This document shows, one piece after another, positions 19,301 through 26,548 of a stretch of DNA of 64,000 bases. The first letter of the stretch is position 1. Each line of letters starts with the position of its first letter. Position numbers and translations under genes: made by a program. The stretch lies in contig NZ_JAGSYE010000003.1 in assembly GCF_025685565.1 (NCBI RefSeq), forward strand, positions 744,001-808,000. Reading direction: 5' to 3'. The notes beneath the pieces were generated by a model. That model was not told the origin of the DNA and ran no database searches. It saw only the letters and a program-made list of their open reading frames with translations. Source of the DNA: Granulicella aggregans. Lineage in GTDB: Bacteria; Acidobacteriota; Terriglobia; Terriglobales; Acidobacteriaceae.

Positions 19301-19847
19301 TCCCTTCGGTCGCGGCCAGATGTACGCCTCGAACATCAGCCGCACCGCAAACCTTCTTGTCGGCGGCTGGAACATGACCGGCATCACGGTATGGCAGTCG
19401 GGCGCATTCCTCACACCGACCTTCACCCCCACCGGCGACGACCCCTCCGGCACCAACCCCGGACAGCGCAGCGCCGGCAGCTATCAGCGTCCCGACTACG
19501 TCCAGGGCGTCAACCCGAATCCGAAGCCTGGCTTCAACCAGTTCTTCAACCCAGCCGCATTCTCCATACCGGGCCCGGACATCGGCCGCTTCGGCGACGC
19601 CTGGGTCGGTATGCTGCGCGGCCCTGGGCTAGCGGTCTTCTCCTCTTCGCTGGGCAAGAACTTCGACTTTACGGAGCGGTTCAAGCTCCGCTATGAGGCC
19701 GACTTCTCGAACCTGCTGAATGTGAAGAACCTCGCCAATCCCAACACCAAGATCAACAGTGGCAGCTTCGGTGTCGTCTCCGCCGTAGTAAGCCAGGAAC
19801 AGGCTGGGCCGCGCACCATCCAGATGTCGCTTCGCCTCGCGTTCTAA
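16359..19847 (+). CDS. TonB-dependent receptor, Oar-like
   Basis: The 1,162-residue outer-membrane protein begins at ATG 16359, six bases after GAGAGG; an upstream in-frame extension to 16272 has no Shine-Dalgarno. A signal peptide ends near VSVAQ. Residues about 32-115 are a carboxypeptidase-regulatory-like domain (GSIIGTVTDSKGAVIVGA). A plug follows, with the FSLDGISTQNV segment, then a long Tyr/Asn/Asp-rich barrel ending in the Phe-terminal SLRLAF typical of outer-membrane proteins. Such Oar-type receptors are strongly expanded in acidobacteria and are thought to import oligosaccharides or peptides. No TonB box partner, lipoprotein or sugar operon sits beside it, so the ligand is unknown. 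Confidence 0.92.
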   Translation: MPSHIAARAKSVSFPIYAALVLFAASLFTSGVSVAQSTFGSIIGTVTDSKGAVIVGAQVEAKATTTGVVRSSMTDGHGDFSLVNLDAGVYTVTVTSPGFEARRFDEVHLLARETVRVDPSLKVGTDTQAVEVTAGAQPIDVDLTLSDSKSGQQISELALNFRASNTPSPIIVANLAPQVQPDQSGNISIAGGLPNETSFSLDGISTQNVRNGGPNKDLFPSVESIAEFKVNSGSNNAEFGQVSDLTVISKQGSNQYHGAAFYFTQNAAFNAADPYVHQVLPVVANDFGGVLGGPVSIPHFYNGKDKTFFFVDYEGVRRPQSVASFEILPSLAQRAGHLAGPVLNPCTGAITNDVSNCINPASAKALAAYFPLPNANVTGNDAISQFTLPGDYNQNGFDVRGDQVVNSRQKVYARYTYKKITNSGNNGDSNYNPQLGLFTNTEDLKNLAGSWNYIVTPKIVNEFRAGFTFVNTAAVYPAAAQGGATDVSIGIGNLPPVPSSGGASNFQVGNYVDPNGGVAGNAGTNGVGRPRHVQQHIYELGDNVTLLEGTHSLKAGFSYVRNSYIDQITFTNGDEFGDYYYAGLLGDPLADFLTGVVTEADYAQNGPDGQPFASHYGFFAQDDWKATKKLTISYGFRYEINPPFNDKTNQLGQFDRNYPGGRLITQGAKGLALVSPSWRAQVGNTPFVTNDAVGLPITLRNTYYGNYQPRLGLAYDVYGDGKTVAKAHVGSYSVPVLGAVLYSLLGVNTSNFPEFITSAANPLTFPNVFGASGTYPINCNSPSTLPAGATAGSASCPGYRRANAENLKDPRVIQWNASVEQEFSHSTVLRLQYTGSHTTQLIYSPDLNQVQPNTATYTETDGTVLHGYAALTATPALRQQNLKYPNFSEVLTRDNGPSAKYDALTVEAERKFGHGLTFNASYNWAHNASNALGSAPSSLIGDGGQGDNGPNTLDYYDIHRDYGNVIFTRRNRFVNTFNYALPFGRGQMYASNISRTANLLVGGWNMTGITVWQSGAFLTPTFTPTGDDPSGTNPGQRSAGSYQRPDYVQGVNPNPKPGFNQFFNPAAFSIPGPDIGRFGDAWVGMLRGPGLAVFSSSLGKNFDFTERFKLRYEADFSNLLNVKNLANPNTKINSGSFGVVSAVVSQEQAGPRTIQMSLRLAF

Positions 19848-19860
19848 CCCCTATGAAGAT

Positions 19861-19901
19861 AGCTGCGGAGAAGGCCAATCCCTTCTCCGCAGCTTTGTTT
19901 T
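19861..19901 (+). terminator. Intrinsic terminator of the TonB receptor gene
   Basis: A perfect 14-bp stem (AGCTGCGGAGAAGG at 19861-19874 with its complement at 19881-19894) encloses a six-base loop and is followed by TTGTTTT. It sits 13 bp after the receptor stop and is the clearest terminator in the window. Confidence 0.93.
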
Positions 19902-19925
19902 AAGCGCACCGCAATGAAGCCGCTC

Positions 19926-19931
19926 TACACT
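19926..19931 (+). promoter_or_regulatory. -10 element of the phosphonate operon
   Basis: TACACT ends eight bases before ATG 19940 and there is no Shine-Dalgarno between, so transcription would start at about 19938 and the mRNA would be nearly leaderless. The position just after the terminator supports a promoter here. No good -35 is seen. Confidence 0.4.
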
Positions 19932-19939
19932 CAGGCGAT

Positions 19940-21097
19940 ATGACCCACACAGACATAGCGATCGTCGGCGCAGGCATCCTCGGTCTGGCCCATGCGTACG
20001 CAGCGGCCAAGGCGGGCAAGTCCATTACCGTCTTCGAAAAGTCGCCAAAGTCCGCCGGTGCATCCATTCGCAACTTCGGGATGGTGTGGCCCATCGGCCA
20101 ACCGCATGGCGAGATGCTCGGCCTCTCGCTGCGCAGCCGTGAACTATGGATCGAACTGCTAACCGCCGCTAAGCTGCCGTTCAGGAACACCGGCTCGCTG
20201 CACCTTGCCTATGCGGAGGATGAGGCAGCCGTGTGCGAAGAGTTTGCGGCCGTCGCGCCGGGCATGGGCTATAGCTGCTCGTGGCTCGATGCGGCACAGG
20301 TGCTCGCGAAGTCGGACGCAGTCGTCGAAGAGGGCTCGCTGGGTAGGCTGCGTGGTGGGCTTTGGAGCGACACAGAATTCACTGTCGACCCACGCCAGAT
20401 CCTCGCCGATTTGCCCGCATTTCTCGCGGAGCGATATGGTGTGAAGTTCCACTTCTCCACGCAGGTTCGCACGATCGAGCCGACCTCGACAGGCAACGTC
20501 GTCTCAAGCGCTGCGGGACCCTTGCACGCCGAGACGGTCTTCGTCTGCAGCGGCGAGGACTTTGAGTCGCTCTACCCGGAGCACTTCGCCGCCAGCGGCC
20601 TGACACGCTGCAAGCTGCAGATGATGCGCACCTCGCCGCAGCCCGCGGTATGGCAGCTTGGCCCGTCGCTCGCCGCGGGGCTTACGCTGCGTTTCTATCC
20701 GGCCTTTCAAATCTGCAAGTCGCTACCGGCGCTTGCACAGCGCATTGCGACCGAGACACCGGAGTTCGATCGCTGGGGCATCCATGCACTGGTCTCACAG
20801 ACAGCCGATGGTGCGCTGACACTCGGCGACTCGCACGAGTACGGCCTTGCCGTCGACATCTTCAACAAGCAGGAGATCGATGATCTCATTCTTGAGTACA
20901 CACTCGGTTTCCTCAAAGCGCCCGACCCGAAGGTCGCCGAGCGCTGGTACGGTGTCTACGCCAAGCACCCGACGAAGCCGATCGTCACCCTGTGGCCAGA
21001 AAAACGCGTGCGCATCGTTGCGTCGCCGGGCGGCTCTGGCATGACGCTGTCGATGGGTGTCGGTGAACGCTCGCTCAAGGAGATGGGACTGCTATGA
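19940..21097 (+). CDS. FAD-dependent amine oxidoreductase, phosphonate-associated (TIGR03364-type)
   Basis: A 385-residue DAO-fold flavoenzyme. The dinucleotide site IAIVGAGILGLAHAYAAAKAG is split as VGAGILGLA at residues 8-16, and FEKSPKSAGASIRNFGMVWP matches the phosphonate-operon subfamily, where ASxRNFGMVWP is characteristic. C-terminal GGSGMTLSMG completes the FAD site. Members sit beside phnX; some relatives have been reported to oxidise 2-aminoethylphosphonate or its N-methyl form to phosphonoacetaldehyde, the PhnX substrate. No phnW transaminase is present here, so this enzyme probably feeds PhnX. It is the first gene of a coupled operon; its stop overlaps the phnX start. Exact substrate is inferred. 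Confidence 0.85.
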   Translation: MTHTDIAIVGAGILGLAHAYAAAKAGKSITVFEKSPKSAGASIRNFGMVWPIGQPHGEMLGLSLRSRELWIELLTAAKLPFRNTGSLHLAYAEDEAAVCEEFAAVAPGMGYSCSWLDAAQVLAKSDAVVEEGSLGRLRGGLWSDTEFTVDPRQILADLPAFLAERYGVKFHFSTQVRTIEPTSTGNVVSSAAGPLHAETVFVCSGEDFESLYPEHFAASGLTRCKLQMMRTSPQPAVWQLGPSLAAGLTLRFYPAFQICKSLPALAQRIATETPEFDRWGIHALVSQTADGALTLGDSHEYGLAVDIFNKQEIDDLILEYTLGFLKAPDPKVAERWYGVYAKHPTKPIVTLWPEKRVRIVASPGGSGMTLSMGVGERSLKEMGLL

Positions 21098-21894
21098 AGC
21101 TGGAGATGGTCGTCACAGACTGGGCGGGAACTGCTGTGGACTTTGGTAGTGTCGCTCCCATCGTCGCGCTGGAGACTGCCTTTGCGGCCAAGGGAATCGT
21201 TGTGACGCGCCCGCTTCTGCGCCTCTCCATGGGACTTGCGAAGAGGGACCATATCCGCGAAGTGCTTGCCATACCCGAGATTGCAGCTCAGTGGCTGTCG
21301 CGCTTCGGCCAGCCGCACACTGAAGCCGAAATCGAAGCGATCTACGCCGACTTTACGCCGCGCATGATGGACGAGATCGCTTCGTCCGCGACGTTGATCC
21401 CGGGCATCGCAGAGTTCGCTGAGGCGATCCGTGCGCGAGGTCTACGCCATGGCGCGACCACTGGCTACACAAGAGTGATGATGGAGCGCCTGATGATTGG
21501 CGCCGCAGCGCAGGGCTATGCGCCGGAGATCTCGCTCTGCCCCGAAGACGTTGGCGGAGGCCGGCCGTTGCCGTGGATGTGCTGCAAGCTCGCCATCGAG
21601 CTTCGCGTTACATCGATGGCCGCTGCAGTGAAGATCGGCGACACTCCCAGCGACATCGCCGAGGGCCTGAACGCTGGCATGTGGACGATTGGCGTAACGA
21701 CTACGGGCAACGAGGTTGGCCTCCCGCATGCGGAGTGGCTTGCGCTGAATCCAGTGGCGCAGTCTGCGCTTCGTGAGGTCGCCGCCGCGAAACTGCTCGC
21801 CGCCGGTGCTCACTATATCGTCGATGCCACCGCTGATTCGCTGCCCCTCCTCGATGAGATTGAAGCTCGCATTGCAAACGGAGAACGGCCTTGA
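21094..21894 (+). CDS. phnX: Phosphonoacetaldehyde hydrolase
   Basis: PhnX cleaves the C-P bond of phosphonoacetaldehyde to acetaldehyde and phosphate. The 266-residue HAD-family protein begins VVTDWAGTAVDFG, with Asp9 as nucleophile; Lys50 in SMGLAKRDHI is the expected Schiff-base lysine; GDTPSDIAEG supplies the late HAD acidic residues. Length matches the family. ATG 21094 overlaps the upstream stop by 4 bp, and the downstream transporter overlaps its stop in turn, indicating translational coupling. Confidence 0.95.
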   Translation: MKLEMVVTDWAGTAVDFGSVAPIVALETAFAAKGIVVTRPLLRLSMGLAKRDHIREVLAIPEIAAQWLSRFGQPHTEAEIEAIYADFTPRMMDEIASSATLIPGIAEFAEAIRARGLRHGATTGYTRVMMERLMIGAAAQGYAPEISLCPEDVGGGRPLPWMCCKLAIELRVTSMAAAVKIGDTPSDIAEGLNAGMWTIGVTTTGNEVGLPHAEWLALNPVAQSALREVAAAKLLAAGAHYIVDATADSLPLLDEIEARIANGERP

Positions 21895-23252
21895 GCATCG
21901 CGGCAACACCGACGACAATGCCGCCTATCAAGCGTGCCACGACCGGCATCACGCGCTGGCACATAGCGACCGTGGCACTGCTCGGCCTGGGCTACACGGG
22001 GTACTACTTCTGCAGGTCGGATTACTCGGTCGCTCTTCCGCTGATCCTCGCCGAGCAGGTCGGTCGCGGAGTTCCTGCTTCCATCGCACAGATTCGCCTA
22101 GGGTCTATCGCATCGCTGGGTGTGCTCGCTTACGCCGTGGGCAAGTTTCCTTCGGGCGGACTCGCGGACCTCTTCGGAGGCAAGCGCAACTTCCTTGGCG
22201 GCATGGCGGGATCGATCCTCTTCACAGTGCTCTTCATGCTCGGCGGAGGCTTCCCGCTGTTCACGCTTGCGTGGATCGGAAACCGCTTCGTGCAGTCGCT
22301 GGGATGGGCAGGACTAGTGAAGGTGACCTCGCGGTGGTTCTCGTTCTCCAGCTACGGAACGGTGATGGCGATCCTGAGCCTCAGCTATCTCTTCGGCGAC
22401 GCCGCTTCTCGCGAGTTGATGTCCATTCTGCTCGCCCACAGCATGGGATGGCGCGGCCTCTTCCTGGTTGGCGCGGGGCTGCTCGCGATCCTCTTCGTGG
22501 CCAACTTGATCTTTCTTCGCGAATCGCCTGAAGGCCTGGGGCTAGCAAGCGCCGAAGAGAATCCACTGAATGTCTATGCAGAGGAGACGAACATCTCACA
22601 TGAGTCCGAGCCGAAAGGCATGCTCGCCATCCTGCGGCCCCTGCTCTCTTCCGCCAGCTTCTGGCTCGTCTGCATCCTTTCCCTCTGTACGACACTGCTT
22701 CGCGAGACCTTCAACCTGTGGACACCGACCTACTTCACGCAGGTGGTCGGTCTTTCGAACTCCGCCGCAGCCAGTAGCAGTGCACTCTTCCCTCTCGCCG
22801 GAGGCGTCGCTGTACTGCTAGCAGGCATCCTGAGCGACAAGCTCGGCCCGCTTGGCCGTGGACGAATTCTGTACATCGGTCTGCTGCTCACGGCGGCTGC
22901 GCTTGGATGCCTGGCACAGGTGAAGGCGCATGGGCCAGTCTTCATTCCCGTCGCCCTGGTCGCTCTGGTCGCGTTCCTGCTGATTGGGCCGTACTCGTAT
23001 CTAGCGGGGGCGATGTCGCTGGACTTCGGCGGCAAGCAGGGCTGTGCGACCGCCTCCGGCATGATCGACGGGGTGGGCTATCTCGCTGGAGTGCTCTCCG
23101 GCAATAGCATGGCGCACATCGCGGTCAGCTTTGGCTGGCAGACGATGTGGGTCGTACTCGCCGCGGTCGCCGCGCTCTCGAGCGCCGTGGCCGCCGTCTC
23201 CGTGTGGGAGCAGCGCAAGCGCGCCCACGCTCTTCAACTGGCAACCGCATGA
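21891..23252 (+). CDS. MFS transporter, organophosphate:phosphate-antiporter type
   Basis: A 453-residue, 12-helix major facilitator. The first-helix motif GYTGYYFCRSDYSVALPLI resembles the GlpT/UhpT/UhpC family, where Tyr/Cys/Arg residues lie in this helix and an Arg contacts phosphate. FPSGGLADLFGGKRNF fits the loop 2-3 motif. TTG 21891 is chosen as the start because GGAG lies seven bases ahead (21880-21883) and it overlaps the phnX stop; ATG 21918 is an alternative without a Shine-Dalgarno. In this operon it probably imports aminoethylphosphonate or a related organophosphonate instead of an ABC importer. Substrate is inferred from context. Confidence 0.85.
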   Translation: MSIAATPTTMPPIKRATTGITRWHIATVALLGLGYTGYYFCRSDYSVALPLILAEQVGRGVPASIAQIRLGSIASLGVLAYAVGKFPSGGLADLFGGKRNFLGGMAGSILFTVLFMLGGGFPLFTLAWIGNRFVQSLGWAGLVKVTSRWFSFSSYGTVMAILSLSYLFGDAASRELMSILLAHSMGWRGLFLVGAGLLAILFVANLIFLRESPEGLGLASAEENPLNVYAEETNISHESEPKGMLAILRPLLSSASFWLVCILSLCTTLLRETFNLWTPTYFTQVVGLSNSAAASSSALFPLAGGVAVLLAGILSDKLGPLGRGRILYIGLLLTAAALGCLAQVKAHGPVFIPVALVALVAFLLIGPYSYLAGAMSLDFGGKQGCATASGMIDGVGYLAGVLSGNSMAHIAVSFGWQTMWVVLAAVAALSSAVAAVSVWEQRKRAHALQLATA

Positions 23253-23260
23253 GGGCCACC

Positions 23261-23812
23261 ATGGCAGCAGACGTTCAACTCCTCCTCGATCTTCTCGAGA
23301 CGCGCGGTAATGAGTCTTACTTCGGCGAACGCGTCTCTGTGCTCGAACACAGTTTGCAGGCGGCGCACTTTGCCGAGAAGGCCAAGGCGCCGTGCGCTGA
23401 AGTGGCCGCTGCGCTGCTTCACGACATCGGCCACTTGCTGCACCATGAGAATGAAGACGTTGCGGATCGCGGCCTTGATACGAAGCACGAAGAGATTGGT
23501 TGTGAGTATCTTCGGCAGTGGTTTGATGACAGCGTGATCGAGCCTATCCGGCTGCATGTCGCGGCGAAACGTTATCTGTGTGCCATCGATGCAGCGTACC
23601 TCGCACAGCTCTCGGAGTCGTCCGTGAAGTCGCTCGCGATTCAGGGTGGCCCGATGTCGGAGCTAGAGACCGAAGCCTTCCTCACATCGCCCTTTGCAAA
23701 GGCGGCCATCCGGCTCAGGCGATGGGACGACGAAGCCAAGGTCGAAGATCTTCCTACACTCCCGCTGAAGCACTATCTGCATCACCTCAAGACAGCCATG
23801 CCGACGGAATGA
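23261..23812 (+). CDS. PhnZ-type HD-domain protein, phosphonate-operon associated
   Basis: A 183-residue HD protein with the ligands of the PhnZ mixed-valence diiron oxygenase in order: His30, His54-Asp55, His58, His76, His99 and a late Asp in RRWDD. Tyr20 and Glu23 match, from memory of PhnZ, the lid residues, and Lys103 the phosphonate-binding Lys. PhnZ oxidatively cleaves 1-hydroxy-2-aminoethylphosphonate to glycine and phosphate. GAGGG five bases before ATG 23261 favours this start; ATG 23249, overlapping the transporter stop, would add four residues. It is last in the phosphonate operon, yet the usual hydroxylase partner PhnY is absent. Activity is inferred. Confidence 0.85.
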   Translation: MAADVQLLLDLLETRGNESYFGERVSVLEHSLQAAHFAEKAKAPCAEVAAALLHDIGHLLHHENEDVADRGLDTKHEEIGCEYLRQWFDDSVIEPIRLHVAAKRYLCAIDAAYLAQLSESSVKSLAIQGGPMSELETEAFLTSPFAKAAIRLRRWDDEAKVEDLPTLPLKHYLHHLKTAMPTE

Positions 23813-23825
23813 AAGACACTCTATG

Positions 23826-23883
23826 CCCATTCATCGCGATGAGTGGGACTGCCACAAATCTATCAACATCACTTTAGGCAGTC
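23826..23883. repeat. Nested inverted repeats between phn operon and phosphodiesterase
   Basis: A 22-bp near-perfect palindrome at 23826-23847 (half-site CCCATTCATCG, one G-T mismatch) is followed by GACTGCC (23847-23853) and GGCAGTC (23877-23883), which can close a 23-base loop. No U-run follows. Operator or RNA structure cannot be told apart from sequence. Confidence 0.4.
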
Positions 23884-23903
23884 ATAAAGAAAGAGATCGC
23901 CCT

Positions 23904-25307
23904 ATGCCTTTGAGACTCTCCCGCCTTATTGTAACCACTTTTGTCACATTCTCTATCGCAGCGGTCGCGCAGAAGCCCGCCGCGAACAAGAAGCCGCTCG
24001 TCATCCTGATCTCGATCGATGGCATGAAGCCGGAGGCGGTGCTCGACGCAACCGCGCACGGGCTGAAGCTGCCTAACCTGACGCAGATGATGCACGACGG
24101 TGTCTACGCGCAAGGCGTGACCGGGGTTCTGCCTACACTCACCTACCCTAGCCACACGACCATCATGACGGGCGTCTCGCCGGCGAAGCACGGCATCTAC
24201 TCGAACACAACCTTCGATCCGTTGAACAAGAACGAGCAGGGATGGTACTGGTACGCGGAAGACGTCAAGGTACCCACGCTTTGGGACGCGGCTCATGCAG
24301 CGGGGCTGAAGACCGCGAACGTCTACTGGCCGGTCAGCGTGGGGGCGCACATCGACTACAACCTCGCGCAGATCTGGCGGGTGAACACTCCGGACGACCT
24401 GAAGCTGCAACGGGCTGTCTCCACGCCAGGGCTAATTGCGGAGCTTGAAACGAAGCTCGGCGTGCCCGGTGCGCCCGATGTTGCGGCGATGGATGCTGCC
24501 CCCGGCCACTACCCCAACGGCGAGGAAGAGACGGTCGCCGAAGACGAGACGCGCGCGAAGTATGCGGTCGAACTTCTTGCGCTGAAACATCCTGATTTCA
24601 TGACGGTCTACTTCACGGGACTCGACACGGAACAGCACAAGAGTGGCCCGTTCAGCCCGTCGGCGAATGCGATACTCGAGCGCATCGATGCCCTAGTCGG
24701 GCAAGTTCGCGCGGCTGCCGAGAAGGAGAAGCCCGGCCACGCGTTTGTCTCCGTCATCTCGGACCACGGGTTTGCCAGTGTTCAGCATGACGTAAATCTC
24801 TACGGCACGTTCCTCGCCAACGGGCTCTTTACACTCGATGCGCAGCACAAGATCGCGAGTTGGAAGGCGATGCTGTGGCCTATGGGCGGATCGGCAGCTG
24901 TCATCCTCGCCGACCCCAACGATGCCACCACGAAGGCGCAGGTCGATTCCATACTGGCCAATCTTGCCGCTGATCCGGCCAATGGCATCGCCATGATTCT
25001 CACTCATGACGAGGTCGTCGCGGATAGAGGCTTACCGAATGCCCAATCGATGATCGCCTTCACCGTGGGTTACGAGCTTGGCTATCAGTTCGTCCCGCCG
25101 CTCGTAACTCGGGGGACCAGTGGCGGCATGCACGGATATCCGCCGACCTACCCGGAGATGAAGTCGTCGTTCTTCCTGGTCGGACCTTCAATTCCGCATG
25201 GCAGATCGGTCAATCAGATTGACATGCGAAACATCGCTCCGACTCTCGCCCGCATCCTCGGGACAACTTTGCCGAACGCGGAACTCCCCGGGCTCGACTT
25301 GAAGTAG
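23904..25307 (+). CDS. Secreted alkaline-phosphatase-family phosphodiesterase (ENPP-like)
   Basis: The 467-residue protein begins at ATG 23904 after AAAGAGA; the open frame to 23823 is not needed. A signal peptide (LSRLIVTTFVTFSIAAVAQ) exports it. The nucleotide pyrophosphatase/phosphodiesterase metal site is present: ISIDGMKPEA (Asp), PTLTYPSHTTIMTG (Thr nucleophile), DTEQHKSGP (Asp, His), ISDHGF (Asp, His) and a late His in GMHGYP. It hydrolyses phosphodiester or phosphonate ester bonds outside the cytoplasm. Its place 91 bp after the phosphonate operon suggests, but does not prove, that it releases organophosphorus substrates for uptake. Confidence 0.88.
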   Translation: MPLRLSRLIVTTFVTFSIAAVAQKPAANKKPLVILISIDGMKPEAVLDATAHGLKLPNLTQMMHDGVYAQGVTGVLPTLTYPSHTTIMTGVSPAKHGIYSNTTFDPLNKNEQGWYWYAEDVKVPTLWDAAHAAGLKTANVYWPVSVGAHIDYNLAQIWRVNTPDDLKLQRAVSTPGLIAELETKLGVPGAPDVAAMDAAPGHYPNGEEETVAEDETRAKYAVELLALKHPDFMTVYFTGLDTEQHKSGPFSPSANAILERIDALVGQVRAAAEKEKPGHAFVSVISDHGFASVQHDVNLYGTFLANGLFTLDAQHKIASWKAMLWPMGGSAAVILADPNDATTKAQVDSILANLAADPANGIAMILTHDEVVADRGLPNAQSMIAFTVGYELGYQFVPPLVTRGTSGGMHGYPPTYPEMKSSFFLVGPSIPHGRSVNQIDMRNIAPTLARILGTTLPNAELPGLDLK

Positions 25308-25322
25308 CAACAAATCGGGTGC

Positions 25323-25348
25323 CCCACATCTCGAATCTGAGATGTGGG
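25323..25348. repeat. Hairpin element, GTGCCCCA type
   Basis: CCCACATCTC at 25323-25332 pairs perfectly with 25339-25348 over a six-base loop, within GTGCCCCA...TGGG. A pyrimidine-rich but not U-rich stretch follows, so it may act as a weak terminator of the phosphodiesterase gene. It shares its outline with the hairpin at 45222-45254. Confidence 0.6.
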
Positions 25349-25365
25349 TTCCTCAACTCCTCCTG

Positions 25366-25371
25366 TAATCT
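25366..25371 (+). promoter_or_regulatory. -10-like element of the nicotinamidase gene
   Basis: TAATCT, within TGTAATCT, ends nine bases before ATG 25381. If used, the mRNA leader is only about 3 nt. There is no clear -35. Confidence 0.3.
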
Positions 25372-25380
25372 CTCTGAGAG

Positions 25381-26001
25381 ATGAAACCACTTGCCACCGA
25401 CGCACTGCTCGTGATCGATATGCAGAGCGACTTCTGTCCTGGCGGCTCGCTCGCGGTAGACGAAGGCGACAGCATCGTTCCGCTGATTAACAAGCTCGGC
25501 CGCCGCTTCGAGCATGTGATCTTGACGCAGGACTGGCATCCCGAAGGACACATCTCCTTCGCCAGCGCGCACCCCGGCAGTCAGCCTTACACCGTGACCG
25601 AGGTAGCGTATGGGCCGCAGACGCTGTGGCCGGATCACTGTCTTAAGGGATCGTCCGGCGCAGCTTTTCATCCGGCGCTCGACCTTCCGCACGCCGAGCT
25701 GATTGTGCGCAAGGGCTTTCGTCGCGAGATCGACTCCTATTCGGCCTTCCTCGAGAACGACCATAGGACGCCGACTGGACTAGCGGGGTACGTTCGGGAA
25801 CGCGGGTTGAAGCGCCTCTTTCTCTGTGGGCTGGCGTATGACTTCTGCGTGCGGTTCTCGGCTATCGACGGTACGGCGCTAGGATTTGAGTGCATCGTGA
25901 TTGAGGACGCGAGCAAAGCTGTGGGACTGCCGGGATCTGTGGAGTCGACCAATGAGGCGTTTGCGGACGCCGGCATCAAGCGGGAGCGATCGGATGTTTG
26001 A
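25381..26001 (+). CDS. pncA: Nicotinamidase/pyrazinamidase
   Basis: The 206-residue isochorismatase-fold enzyme deamidates nicotinamide to nicotinate for NAD salvage. The catalytic triad is Asp13 (LVIDMQSDF), Lys111 and Cys156 (LAYDFCV), and the metal site is Asp51, His53 and His86. Length and residue spacing agree with E. coli PncA. ATG 25381 has no strong Shine-Dalgarno and lies just after a -10-like hexamer. The next gene overlaps the stop by 8 bp. Confidence 0.95.
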   Translation: MKPLATDALLVIDMQSDFCPGGSLAVDEGDSIVPLINKLGRRFEHVILTQDWHPEGHISFASAHPGSQPYTVTEVAYGPQTLWPDHCLKGSSGAAFHPALDLPHAELIVRKGFRREIDSYSAFLENDHRTPTGLAGYVRERGLKRLFLCGLAYDFCVRFSAIDGTALGFECIVIEDASKAVGLPGSVESTNEAFADAGIKRERSDV

Positions 26002-26548
26002 TCGTCGCCGCCTTCCTTTCTTTGTTGCGCTCTGCGTTTGTATCCTGCCGCAGGCGGGACTCTGCGCTACGCCTACGAAGCAGTTCGAATCGCTCGCACG
26101 CGCGGGGCAGATTCATAAGACAGCTCCGGTCACTGCCGTCGTTGAGGTTGTCGCCAATGCGCCTGTTGGACTCGTCTGGAAGCTGCTGGCAGATATCAAT
26201 GGCTGGCCTCGGTGGCAATCCGATATCAGTCGCGTGAATGCTCCGACGCCGCTTGTCTTTGGAAGTGATTTTGACTGGGCCATCGATGGCAGCCCGGTTC
26301 ACTCGCGGCTTGAACTCATCAAAGCCGGACGACGCCTCGCGTGGATCAGCTTTACCGGCTCACGGCAGACCATCCATGTCTGGACGCTTGAAGCGCTGTC
26401 CGGGAATAAGACGCGCATCACGTCGGCTGAGTCGATGGACGGCAAGCCGATGCCGCTCACGTCGAAGGAGCTTGCTGACTCTGATAAGGCGTGGCTGAAC
26501 GCGCTTAAGGTTGCCGCTGAGAGGCAGGTCCGCTCAAGCTCCAAGTGA
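25994..26548 (+). CDS. Exported SRPBCC/START-like protein
   Basis: The 184-residue product starts at ATG 25994, seven bases after GGGAG, inside the end of pncA. An N-terminal Arg-rich head and hydrophobic core (LPFFVALCVCILPQAGLCA) form a signal peptide. The rest is a polyketide-cyclase-like SRPBCC fold: VEVVANAPVGLVWKLLADINGWPRW is the typical first strand and helix, split here as APVGLVWKLLAD and INGWPRW. Ligand and role are unknown. Coupling to pncA may be positional only. Its 3' end overlaps the convergent small gene by 15 bp. Confidence 0.8.
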   Translation: MFDRRRLPFFVALCVCILPQAGLCATPTKQFESLARAGQIHKTAPVTAVVEVVANAPVGLVWKLLADINGWPRWQSDISRVNAPTPLVFGSDFDWAIDGSPVHSRLELIKAGRRLAWISFTGSRQTIHVWTLEALSGNKTRITSAESMDGKPMPLTSKELADSDKAWLNALKVAAERQVRSSSK

